In this document: piece by piece, positions 26,839 through 34,654 of the stretch | How the letters are laid out: each line of letters begins with the position of its first letter | How positions within the stretch are numbered: the stretch's first letter is position 1 | Assembly (NCBI GenBank): GCA_049515555.1 | Contig: JBEKTY010000020.1 | Coordinates: 5,785 to 69,784, forward strand | Length of the DNA: 64,000 bases | Source: JBEKTY01 sp049515555 | GTDB taxonomy: Bacteria; Planctomycetota; Planctomycetia; Pirellulales; Thermoguttaceae | Direction of reading: 5' to 3' | Notes under the pieces: model-generated | Told to the model about the DNA's origin: nothing | What the model saw: the letters and a program-made list of their open reading frames with translations, nothing else | Database searches by the model: none | Position numbers and translations under genes: made by a program

Positions 26839-27147
26839 TTAGAAGCGAACGTCTTCGTTGGAAGCATCGCCGTTGTGCTCGTTGGAAGAGCCGTTTTGCT
26901 CTTGGCTGTGGTCGTAGATCCAGGAGTGAGCCCGGTCTGCGAGCTTGCCCAGCAGCAAGAGGTCGTCGCGTCCGAAACTCGACGAGTTACGCCACTGTTC
27001 GCCTTCCGGCTTGTAGAGGCGGCTGAAAGTGACGTTGTGGCGGATGGAATCGTCGTCGAGATGATTCTCCCAGATTGCGGCGACCAGCCGGCCGAGTCTG
27101 ATCTCGTGGACCGGCTTCACCTTCGATTTTTCCTTCTGTTTGGGCAT
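26839..27147 (-). CDS. Small element protein, member 3 of the four-copy family
   Basis: A 102-residue protein with a strong AGGAGG before the ATG. Core: IRLGRLVAAIWENHLDDD, VTFSRLYKPEGEQWRNSSSF and LGKLADRAHSWIYDHSQ. It shares the Gly-x-Leu/Val-x-Ala-Ala-Ile-Trp strand and the terminal WIY helix with the 58741 protein. An acidic tail (NEHNGDASNED) follows. The hairpin ggccggc/gccggcc at 27196-27215 lies upstream. Function unknown. Confidence 0.72.
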   Translation of the reverse strand: MPKQKEKSKVKPVHEIRLGRLVAAIWENHLDDDSIRHNVTFSRLYKPEGEQWRNSSSFGRDDLLLLGKLADRAHSWIYDHSQEQNGSSNEHNGDASNEDVRF

Positions 27148-27227
27148 GGAAATGCCCTCCTTTCATGTTCAGGTTACGGGAATGGGAATACGGCGGGCCG
27201 GCGAAATTGCCGGCCTGCCGCGACAAT

Positions 27228-28253
27228 TCAGACGGCCAAGGCCAACAGGCCCGCCGCCTTCTGGTCCACCTGGAGACGCTCGCCGGCGTTGACGATCTTG
27301 CCGGCGATCCGGGTGAGAGCATCGACGAGGCAGAAGATGGTCAGCCTGCCCTTCTCTTGGGCGATTTCAATCGCCTCCTTGATCAAGGCACGGGGAATTC
27401 CCTGGCCGCTCATCGCCTTCTGGACTTCCTCGGCGTTGCTGCCCAGCGACGTGGCCATCGCCTTTTGGACGGCCTTGACGAAGGCGTCGCGGCGTTGGTC
27501 CCGCTTGTGGACGAGCGACTGGATGGCACACCGGATTTCGCTGATGGCGTCATGGACGTTCGCCGTGTGTTTCCGCGAGAACTCGATGACTTCGGTCGCG
27601 TCCCAGACGATGTGATTCTGGCACACGGCCTGGAACCAGAAGGTCTCGATTCCCACGGAGCGGCTGCCGACCTCGCTGTTCCAGACGAAGAATCCGGGGG
27701 CGAACGCCTCGCCGCCGATCTCGGTCCAGCCGGCCGGGTCGATGAGGAAACAGAACATGTCCTGCTCCCCTCCGTACAGGCCGGTCGCCCCGTTGAAGCC
27801 TTTCGGCGGGGGCTCGAAACCCACGGCGAACTCCTGGATCAGGGCCAGCAGGTCGGCGTTGAACAGCCGCGTGTAGCTGGCTGCATGGATCGAGCGGAGT
27901 TGTCCGCCCTGGGTGAACAATTGCAGGGGCTTTGGACCCCGCGGCAACGTCTCGTCGAAAACGCGGCCGGCGGTCTCGGGCGAGAGCCGATTGACGGTCT
28001 CCTTGGCCACGCCGGAAAGCCGGCAAAGCTGGCCGAACGACCAATCGTTCATCTCGAAGGCCCCGTCGTTGCCGGCATCAAGCATCAAGCGGTCGCCGGC
28101 GACCTGTTGCACGTTGAGCAGCCGGGACGGCTGCCAGATTTCCAGGGCTTGCTGTCTCTGCCACTGGCAGTGCTGGGAAAGCACGCCTAGTGACGGGAAA
28201 CACTCGTCCGGCGTCCGCCGGAAAAGCTCCCTGGATGCACGAGTCAGATTCAT
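27228..28253 (-). CDS. DUF932 domain protein
   Basis: A 341-residue protein from ATG 28253 (MNLTRASRELFRRTPDE), with AAGGAG upstream. The body has typical DUF932 elements: FGQLCRLSGVAKETVNRLSPETA, IHAASYTRLFNADLLALI, NGATGLYGGEQDMFCFLID, FVWNSEVGSRSVGIETFWFQAVCQNHIVWD, then a long helical C-terminus. DUF932 proteins occur on plasmids, phages and integrative elements and are sometimes linked to DNA repair or antirestriction, but their biochemistry is not established. Gene order next to a DarB-like protein would suit a protective role in transfer; this is inference. Confidence 0.82.
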   Translation of the reverse strand: MNLTRASRELFRRTPDECFPSLGVLSQHCQWQRQQALEIWQPSRLLNVQQVAGDRLMLDAGNDGAFEMNDWSFGQLCRLSGVAKETVNRLSPETAGRVFDETLPRGPKPLQLFTQGGQLRSIHAASYTRLFNADLLALIQEFAVGFEPPPKGFNGATGLYGGEQDMFCFLIDPAGWTEIGGEAFAPGFFVWNSEVGSRSVGIETFWFQAVCQNHIVWDATEVIEFSRKHTANVHDAISEIRCAIQSLVHKRDQRRDAFVKAVQKAMATSLGSNAEEVQKAMSGQGIPRALIKEAIEIAQEKGRLTIFCLVDALTRIAGKIVNAGERLQVDQKAAGLLALAV

Positions 28254-28766
28254 GGATTGCTCCTTGAAGAATGAAGTGTGAAGAGTTGAAAAAACCTTGA
28301 CGAGTACCAATTTGCACCACCGGTCCTCGGAAAGCGGGCGGAGTACACCGGCGGCTTGCCGAGTGCCGGGGGAAAGCTTCTACCCGAGCCGAATTGTGAA
28401 GTAGCAGTTGCGGGGATGTTATGCAGCCGGCCAGCCGGGACGTTGCATAAGCATCCCGGCAACACATCGGGCGAGAGGCGGGGCATATTGGGACATATAC
28501 GGCGTAATTGACCGCCGAAGGCAACCGTCGGCACAGGGGAGGCCGCCAAGCTCCCCTTCGCTCATAGACACGCCCACCGGTTCCAGCGTGCGGAAAGCTT
28601 GCTTTCCGTGTGACTGTGAGCGAAGTCCCAGGCTCAATAGGCCATCGGCGGCAGAGATATTCAAGGAATTCTTGGAGTTGCTCCCCGTTGCCATCCCCGC
28701 ACGTGCATTTTCTTTCGGCGTGTGTGCAACACGGCGTCGTGGCTGCCCATAACATCACACGAAGCC
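28254..28766. other. Divergent promoter region
   Basis: About 510 bp between the leftward DUF932 gene and the rightward methyltransferase-helicase. No protein-like frame. It should contain both promoters. No clear operator repeat was seen. Confidence 0.4.
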
Positions 28767-31700
28767 ATGAACAGCTACCACAACACACTGTCGCACGTGC
28801 GGGCCGGCAGCAATCGGCCCTCTTCGGGCCGTGTGCGTGCTCCCGCACCGAACCAAATTCTCCTGGATTTTGACCGGCCTGCGGATACAGGGCCGGTTAC
28901 GGCGTTTCCTGCGGCGGAAACTCCCGTATTGCTCTTCGCCCGGCGTATTGCCGCACTCTTGGAGGCCGATCCGTCCGTCAAATTCGACAACACGGCCATC
29001 GGCCGCCTGGCCCAGGAGATTTTCGGCAGTTCGGCCGGACACGGCCGCGACGCCTATGACGCCGCCGAAACGGGCCTCAACATCTGTTTCAACCGGATGG
29101 GTCTTGACCTTGCCAACGTGCCCGCCGCCATCGACAAGCTGCTCGCCGAGCAAGCCCGGCTGCCCGTCCAGACCCGCCGCGACCAGACTCAAGTCGAATT
29201 CCAGCAGTTCAGCACGCCGCCGGCCGAGGCCCTCGTGGTAGTCAAGGCAGCCGCACTCTGCCCAGGAATGTCGGTCCTGGAGCCGAGTGCCGGAACGGGC
29301 AATATTGCCGTTCTCGCCCGGTCCCTTGGAGCAAAGGTTGACACGAATGAAATCGACCCCCGCCGCCGAGAGTTGCTCGCCATGCAAGGATTCCAGCCCA
29401 CGGCACACGATGCCGAACGTCTCGACAATCTTCTCCCTCTGGATAAGACCTATCATGCCGTCGTGATGAACCCGCCCTTCTCGGCTACCGGCGGCCGGGT
29501 CAACGGGCACCGCACCGTCTTCGGAGCCCGCCACATCGAACAGGCCCTCTTGCGGCTCAAGCCGGGCGGCCGCCTGGTCGCCATCGTCGGCCGCGGCATG
29601 GCCGACGACCGACCCGGTTTTCGCGATTGGTGGAAAGACATCGGCAGCCGTTACCGCGTCCGGGCCAACGTCGGCATCGACGGCCAAGAGTACATCCGCT
29701 TCGGCACCAAGTTCGGCAATCAGATCATTGTCGTAGACCGGAACGGGCAAACGACCGATGAAGCGGCCATCATCACGGGCGACGGCTTGTCGGTGCGGGA
29801 GGCGTTTCAGCTACTTGAAGGTCTATCCCAGGAGGACGTTTATGGGCGAGTATGTGAAGCAAGTCAACATTCAGGCAATGGAAGCACTGCGGGAAATCTT
29901 CGGCCAGGAACCGTTGCCGGGGGAGAATCCGCTCCTGGAGCTAATGGGGCTCCTTCTGGGAGACGGATTCGGGGAGGTTCAGCCGCCGCCGAGCATACCG
30001 ATCAGCAGCCAGCAATGGATGGACTGGCACCACCTGGCCCTAATGGAACCGGAGGAACTGGTCGCGGCGATGGACCTCGTTCTGGAAACGGTGCAGCGGC
30101 AGCTTCCCCGGCACCGGGAGGCCATGCAGACTTGGGCGGCTTCGCTTTTTCTCAGCACGCTCGATCAATTGGAAATGACATAGGCCAGCTTGAAACGGCC
30201 CACGTGCCGCAGTCGGTAGATATTGAGGAAGGGACGGTCTTTGCCGCCTACCGCGTGCAAAAAGCCGTGGTCCGAGGCTCGCTGCCCCACCCTGCCAACG
30301 TGGTCGAGAGCACGGCGATGGCGTGCGTCGAACCGCCCGATGTCACCTACCGCCACCACCTGCCTGCCGAGGTCATCGTTGAAGGACGAGTCTCGAATCT
30401 GCAAATCGAAGACGTGATCTACGCCGGCCAGGCAGCCAGCGTCATCCTCCCGGACGGGTCGCGTAAAGGGCATTGGAACGGCGACGGTACGGGAATCGGC
30501 AAAGGCCGCGAAATCTACGCCTTTATGTATAACGAATTGGCCCAGGGGCGGACGAAGCACGTGCATGTCTCAGCGGCCCACCAGCTTGTCGCCGACGCCG
30601 AACGCGACCGCAGTGCCGTAGGGCTCCCGCTCCGTATCGTCCATCAGGCACGATTCAAGACGGCGGAAACCATCGCCGCCGATTCGGGCGTCTTGTTCAC
30701 CACGTACACCCTGCTCAGCGACGATTTTGACGGCGACCGGCAGCGATTCAAGCAGTTGACCGACTGGTTGGGGCCTGATTTTGACGGCGTGATCGCTTTC
30801 GACGAGGCCCATCTTATGAAGAACGCCGCCGCCACTCCGCACGGCGGCAAGGCGACGGTCGATCACGGCACGCTCCGCGGCAACATGGGAATTACCTTGC
30901 AACGGCTCTTTCCGCAGGCCCGCGTTCGCTACTTCAGTGCGACCGGGGCGACGGAGGCCCGGCACATGGCCCCCTACGAACGCCTTGGGCTCTGGGGGGC
31001 CGGGGCACCCTTCGCGGATTTTCCCGCGTTTCTCGTGGCCATGGAACGCGGGGGCGTCGGGGCAATGGAAATGCTCTGCCGCGACCTGAAGAGCGTGGGC
31101 ACCTACCTTTCCCGCACCATCAGCTACGGCCCGACTCGTTTGCCGGACGGGAGCATCGTCCCGGAGAGTGCCGTCGAATACGAGCCCCTGCTCCATCGAC
31201 TCAGCGAGGATGAACGGATGCAATACGACCGGATTGCCGACCTCTGGTCGGAACTCCTGGTCGAATTCGAGGCTGCCGAAGGCAACGCCGGCCAAAGTCG
31301 CAACGGCAACCGTTACGCCCACTTCTATTCCGCCCAGCAGCGGTTCTTCTTGCAATTGATGATGGCGTATACGCTGCCCGACGTGATTGCGGGCATCGAG
31401 ACGGACCTTCGCCAAGGCCGCTCCGTCGTGCTCAGTCTGTTCAATACCGCCGAGGCACAGACGGAACGCAAGGTCCGCGACGCCCGTGCGGCCGGCATGG
31501 ACCTGGCAGAGTTAGATGCCACACCGAGGGAGCAAATAGTGCAGCTCATTTCAAAGCACTTCCCTACCTACCAGTACCGCGAGGAAACCGACCCTAAAAC
31601 GGGCCGCGTCCGCCGTGTGCCCGTCGTCGATGCCGCCGGCAATCCCGAAATCAATCGCGAAAACCAACGCCGGCAGCAAGAACTCCTGGACAGGGTGGCC

Positions 31701-33356
31701 GACCTGGATTTTCCCAGAAACCCGCTCGATGCCCTTGTCGCCCGCTTCGGCGTCGGCAATGTCGCCGAAATCAGCGGCCGGACGCACCGCTTTGAAGGGA
31801 ACCGGTACGTTCGCCGGAAGCTCGAAGGAGTGCCCCGGCGGGAATTGAACGAATTTGAGACGAGACTTTTCATGCGTGGAAACAAACGTGTGGCCGTGCT
31901 CTCCGGGGCCGGCTCCACCGGAATCTCTGTCCATGCCGACGTGACTGCGAAGAACCAGCAGCGGCGAGTTTTCTATGCCTTCCAACTGTCTTGGTCGGCC
32001 GACCAACAGATGCAGGCTTTCGGCCGCGTACATCGTTCCAACCAAAGCTCGGCACCGGTCATCCGGCTCGTGCTCCTCGACCTGGCCGGCCAGAAACGGC
32101 TCGTTAATGCCGTTTCCAAGCGACTGGCTGCCCTTGGGGCTTTGACCAAAGGCGAGCGGCAGTCGCTTTCCAGCGACCTTTTCCGCCCCGAAGACGTGAC
32201 CGACGCCTACGGCAAAGCAGCCCTGTCACGGCTCTATCGGGAAATTCAAACCGGCCGCCTGAGCGACGAAGGACTCGGCCTCACCACGCTTGAACGCATG
32301 GGAGTGCTCGACAAGGAAAAGGCCGCCGTCCGCGAAAACTACGTGAGCAACGTGGAACACTTTCTCAATCGCATCATGGTGCTGCACGTAGAATCGCAGA
32401 ACCGCATTTTCGAGTTGTTCCACGAGCGGTATGTCGCCGCCGTGGAAGCAGCCAAACGTCAGAGTGCTTTCGACTTCGGCGTCGAAGAGATCCGAGCCCA
32501 CAACCTGCGGCGAATCGCCGAACCGGAAACGCTTTTCGTTGACCCCGGCTCCGGGGCCCGAACGATGTTGCACGAACTGGAAGGCGAGGTCGATGTCGTG
32601 CGACACGCCTTTGCAGCGGTCGCCATGTCCGCCAAGCTGGGTTTCTATCGGAACAACAGGAGCCGACGCATCTATGGCGTGGCCGAGCATTGGAACGCGG
32701 AGAGCGATGAAATCCACCTCACGGCCGTGAAAGGACCACGCCGCAGCCTTGAACAGCATGAATTGGAGCAGAAGTACGAGCAAGTCGAGCTTGCGGAGGC
32801 CCGCGAGTGGTGGAACGCTGAATACGAGAAGACGCCGGCCAGGGAGCCGCAGCGGTTCCACATCTTGAGTGGAGCGATTTTTCCGATCTACGACAAAATC
32901 ATGGGGGCGTCGGGGATTCGCAACGTCAAGATCGCTCGGGCAATTCTCGTCGATGGCCAGGCCCTGGTGGGTCTGAACCTGAGTCCGGCCGACGTTCCCA
33001 ACGTCAAGCAGCGACTCGGCATCGGTACGCCGCTGGCCGCGGCGTCGGCCGCCGAGATCCTGGAATTGGTCCTCGGCGGTTCGCTGATCGAATTGGACAA
33101 CGGTTGGCGGATGACAAAGGCCAGAATTGCAGGCGACGAGGTATTGGAACTGGTCCTGAACGGCGTCGCAGCCAACCGTGACGAGCTTCTCGGGTACGGA
33201 TTCTCGGAGGAGATTGTCTATTACAAGAGGCGATGGTTCGTCGTTCGCGAGAACACCGAAGACGTTCTCGCTCGCCTGCTGGCACAACGGAAGCCAATCA
33301 AAGACCTGACCAACTGCGACGAAAAGGACTACTCTTCCAGCATATCGGCGATGTAG
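28767..33356 (+). CDS. N6-type methyltransferase fused to strawberry-notch helicase (DarB-like)
   Basis: A 1529-residue protein from ATG 28767 (MNSYHNTLSH). Residues ~150-340 are an N6-adenine-type methyltransferase: motif I VLEPSAGTGNIAVLA near 170 and NPPF near 236. Residues ~475-1150 match the strawberry-notch SF2 helicase: GDGTGIGKGREIYAF near 570, DEAHLMKNAA near 678, SATGATEARHM, and C-terminal GAGSTGISVHAD with QMQAFGRVHRSNQ. A C-terminal domain follows to 1529. Phage P1 DarB, which protects entering DNA from type I restriction, combines a methyltransferase and such a helicase. Protecting the element's DNA on transfer is therefore a reasonable inference. The linker (residues ~355-475) is Gly/Ala/Pro rich and overlaps another gene in a different frame. 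Confidence 0.85.
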   Translation: MNSYHNTLSHVRAGSNRPSSGRVRAPAPNQILLDFDRPADTGPVTAFPAAETPVLLFARRIAALLEADPSVKFDNTAIGRLAQEIFGSSAGHGRDAYDAAETGLNICFNRMGLDLANVPAAIDKLLAEQARLPVQTRRDQTQVEFQQFSTPPAEALVVVKAAALCPGMSVLEPSAGTGNIAVLARSLGAKVDTNEIDPRRRELLAMQGFQPTAHDAERLDNLLPLDKTYHAVVMNPPFSATGGRVNGHRTVFGARHIEQALLRLKPGGRLVAIVGRGMADDRPGFRDWWKDIGSRYRVRANVGIDGQEYIRFGTKFGNQIIVVDRNGQTTDEAAIITGDGLSVREAFQLLEGLSQEDVYGRVCEASQHSGNGSTAGNLRPGTVAGGESAPGANGAPSGRRIRGGSAAAEHTDQQPAMDGLAPPGPNGTGGTGRGDGPRSGNGAAAASPAPGGHADLGGFAFSQHARSIGNDIGQLETAHVPQSVDIEEGTVFAAYRVQKAVVRGSLPHPANVVESTAMACVEPPDVTYRHHLPAEVIVEGRVSNLQIEDVIYAGQAASVILPDGSRKGHWNGDGTGIGKGREIYAFMYNELAQGRTKHVHVSAAHQLVADAERDRSAVGLPLRIVHQARFKTAETIAADSGVLFTTYTLLSDDFDGDRQRFKQLTDWLGPDFDGVIAFDEAHLMKNAAATPHGGKATVDHGTLRGNMGITLQRLFPQARVRYFSATGATEARHMAPYERLGLWGAGAPFADFPAFLVAMERGGVGAMEMLCRDLKSVGTYLSRTISYGPTRLPDGSIVPESAVEYEPLLHRLSEDERMQYDRIADLWSELLVEFEAAEGNAGQSRNGNRYAHFYSAQQRFFLQLMMAYTLPDVIAGIETDLRQGRSVVLSLFNTAEAQTERKVRDARAAGMDLAELDATPREQIVQLISKHFPTYQYREETDPKTGRVRRVPVVDAAGNPEINRENQRRQQELLDRVADLDFPRNPLDALVARFGVGNVAEISGRTHRFEGNRYVRRKLEGVPRRELNEFETRLFMRGNKRVAVLSGAGSTGISVHADVTAKNQQRRVFYAFQLSWSADQQMQAFGRVHRSNQSSAPVIRLVLLDLAGQKRLVNAVSKRLAALGALTKGERQSLSSDLFRPEDVTDAYGKAALSRLYREIQTGRLSDEGLGLTTLERMGVLDKEKAAVRENYVSNVEHFLNRIMVLHVESQNRIFELFHERYVAAVEAAKRQSAFDFGVEEIRAHNLRRIAEPETLFVDPGSGARTMLHELEGEVDVVRHAFAAVAMSAKLGFYRNNRSRRIYGVAEHWNAESDEIHLTAVKGPRRSLEQHELEQKYEQVELAEAREWWNAEYEKTPAREPQRFHILSGAIFPIYDKIMGASGIRNVKIARAILVDGQALVGLNLSPADVPNVKQRLGIGTPLAAASAAEILELVLGGSLIELDNGWRMTKARIAGDEVLELVLNGVAANRDELLGYGFSEEIVYYKRRWFVVRENTEDVLARLLAQRKPIKDLTNCDEKDYSSSISAM
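29842..30183 (+). CDS. Embedded gene inside the methyltransferase-helicase linker
   Basis: A 113-residue frame (+1 relative to the host gene) starting at ATG 29842 with AGGAGG eight bases upstream. Its product looks protein-like: MGEYVKQVNIQAMEALREIF, PLLELMGLLLGDGFGE, SSQQWMDWHHLALMEPEEL and MDLVLETVQRQLPRHREAMQ. It is mixed hydrophobic and acidic and probably helical. The overlapping frame of the large protein is low-complexity here, which is the expected cost of overprinting. No family recognised. Alternative: a fortuitous frame in G+C-rich DNA, though the strong ribosome binding site argues against that. Confidence 0.55.
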   Translation: MGEYVKQVNIQAMEALREIFGQEPLPGENPLLELMGLLLGDGFGEVQPPPSIPISSQQWMDWHHLALMEPEELVAAMDLVLETVQRQLPRHREAMQTWAASLFLSTLDQLEMT

Positions 33357-33592
33357 TAGACCAATTGTGCCAGTTCGCCGCATGTAACCTTGGTGCCATG
33401 GTCCGGGTCGCTGCGACTGATAATAGCCTCGGCCACGCGACGGATCGCATCGCATTGCCGTCGCTCATCCTCCGAAACGTTGTGGTCATCCCAGCCTGGA
33501 AATAGAACGGTCGCATCGCGGTGCGGAGCAGAATCCAACTTGTCAGCGGCAGCACGACACAGACCGGCTACTTCGTTCCATTGGGGCAGCAT
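33329..33592 (-). CDS. Small hypothetical protein
   Basis: An 87-residue protein on the opposite strand, starting at ATG 33592 (MLPQWNEVAGLCRAAADKLD) after GGAG. Its 3' end overlaps the end of the large helicase gene by 28 bp. Mostly helical; contains LFPGWDDHNVSEDERRQCDAIRRVAEAI and ends VYYIADMLEE. No family recognised. Confidence 0.55.
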   Translation of the reverse strand: MLPQWNEVAGLCRAAADKLDSAPHRDATVLFPGWDDHNVSEDERRQCDAIRRVAEAIISRSDPDHGTKVTCGELAQLVYYIADMLEE

Positions 33593-33799
33593 AGGGGTTC
33601 TCCGAAGCCACACGAACCGCGTTGCGGATCTTTTGCGAGAAGGTGTCTCGTAATCTGGCCCATTGTACTCTTTTCGTGTTTGGCCCGTAATCCCCGGCTG
33701 CCTACCGGTCTAGGGAACGGGAGAGCCGAGTGCATCCCTTTGCCTGCCCGCGAACCCGCGTGCTTCCGTGCGGCATCATACAGTGGGAGGATCCGCCCC

Positions 33800-34168
33800 A
33801 TGCCCAACCTGCCTGACATGCAGCCTTGGCTCGACCAGGTGAAACGCGAGCTTGAGAACACAGTCTTCTCTCCGCCCGACTGGGCAGTAGACCGCTTGAA
33901 GCACAACTTGGCCGAGGCTATCGCCAAGGCCATTCCGAAGTGCTTCACCGAATCCCTGCACGAGGTCATCGCAAAATCCGTCGAGAAGGCCCTGGCCGAC
34001 GTAGTGTCACGGGGCGTGGCCGAAGGCGTCGAAAAGGGGATTCGCCCCTTGGTCGAGGAAATTGCCCTCTTACGCCAAGCACTAGAGACGAACCTCGACG
34101 ACGACTGGTGGAAGGATGGCAAGGACGACGACCCCGACAACGGGCCCGAGGACGAAGGCGTTTTCTGA
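33800..34168 (+). CDS. Hypothetical amphipathic helical protein
   Basis: A 122-residue protein from ATG 33800 (MPNLPDMQPWLDQVKREL), with GGGAGG upstream. Long amphipathic helices dominate: AVDRLKHNLAEAIAKAIP, LHEVIAKSVEKALADVVSRG and LVEEIALLRQALE. The tail is very acidic (DDDWWKDGKDDDPDNGPEDEG). Could be a coiled-coil adaptor or DNA-mimic-like protein; no evidence for either beyond charge. It lies ahead of the restriction-modification block on the same strand. Confidence 0.65.
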   Translation: MPNLPDMQPWLDQVKRELENTVFSPPDWAVDRLKHNLAEAIAKAIPKCFTESLHEVIAKSVEKALADVVSRGVAEGVEKGIRPLVEEIALLRQALETNLDDDWWKDGKDDDPDNGPEDEGVF

Positions 34169-34370
34169 TTTCTTAGACGCGGTTGCCGAGAAGTAAGGAT
34201 CCCACAACGCAGCACGTCCTCGGGCAATGCACGGCAGGAAACGCGGCGATACCCCCCCGCAGCGGAAAAACAGCACCGATCCTGCCGGCCGATTGACAGC
34301 AACTGCCAGAAACCGATAATAAAGGCTTTACCACAGTAGGTGCCACCCGCCCTTGTGCGAGGGATTTTTT

Positions 34371-34586
34371 ATGCCCGCCGACCGTGGCAGCAGTGTACTG
34401 ACCATCGACGAACTGGCCAAGTACCTCAAAATCTCGAAATCGACGCTCTACAAGCTCGCCCAGGAGGGCAGCGTCCCCGCCCAAAAGGTCGGCAAGCACT
34501 GGCGATTCCACAAGGACGCCGTTGACGAGTGGCTCCGTCAAAGAGGCCCGGCCGCCACGCCGCCGAAAGCGAATTCCCCCAAGTAA
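34371..34586 (+). CDS. Excisionase-family helix-turn-helix protein
   Basis: A 71-residue protein from ATG 34371 (MPADRGSSVLTIDELA); a GTG at 34353 is an alternative. The motif LTIDELAKYLKISKSTLYKLAQEGSVPAQKVGKHWRF is the standard HTH_17 DNA-binding unit, followed by KDAVDEWLRQR. It lies 68 bp upstream of the SNF2 helicase on the same strand and probably regulates that operon rather than excision. Restriction-modification systems often carry such small controllers. Confidence 0.82.
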   Translation: MPADRGSSVLTIDELAKYLKISKSTLYKLAQEGSVPAQKVGKHWRFHKDAVDEWLRQRGPAATPPKANSPK

Positions 34587-34654
34587 CCCGTATTACCTGT
34601 TTCCGAGCCGCATAACCCGTAGCCCGCCGCCGGCCGGCCCGTTGAAGTGACCCC

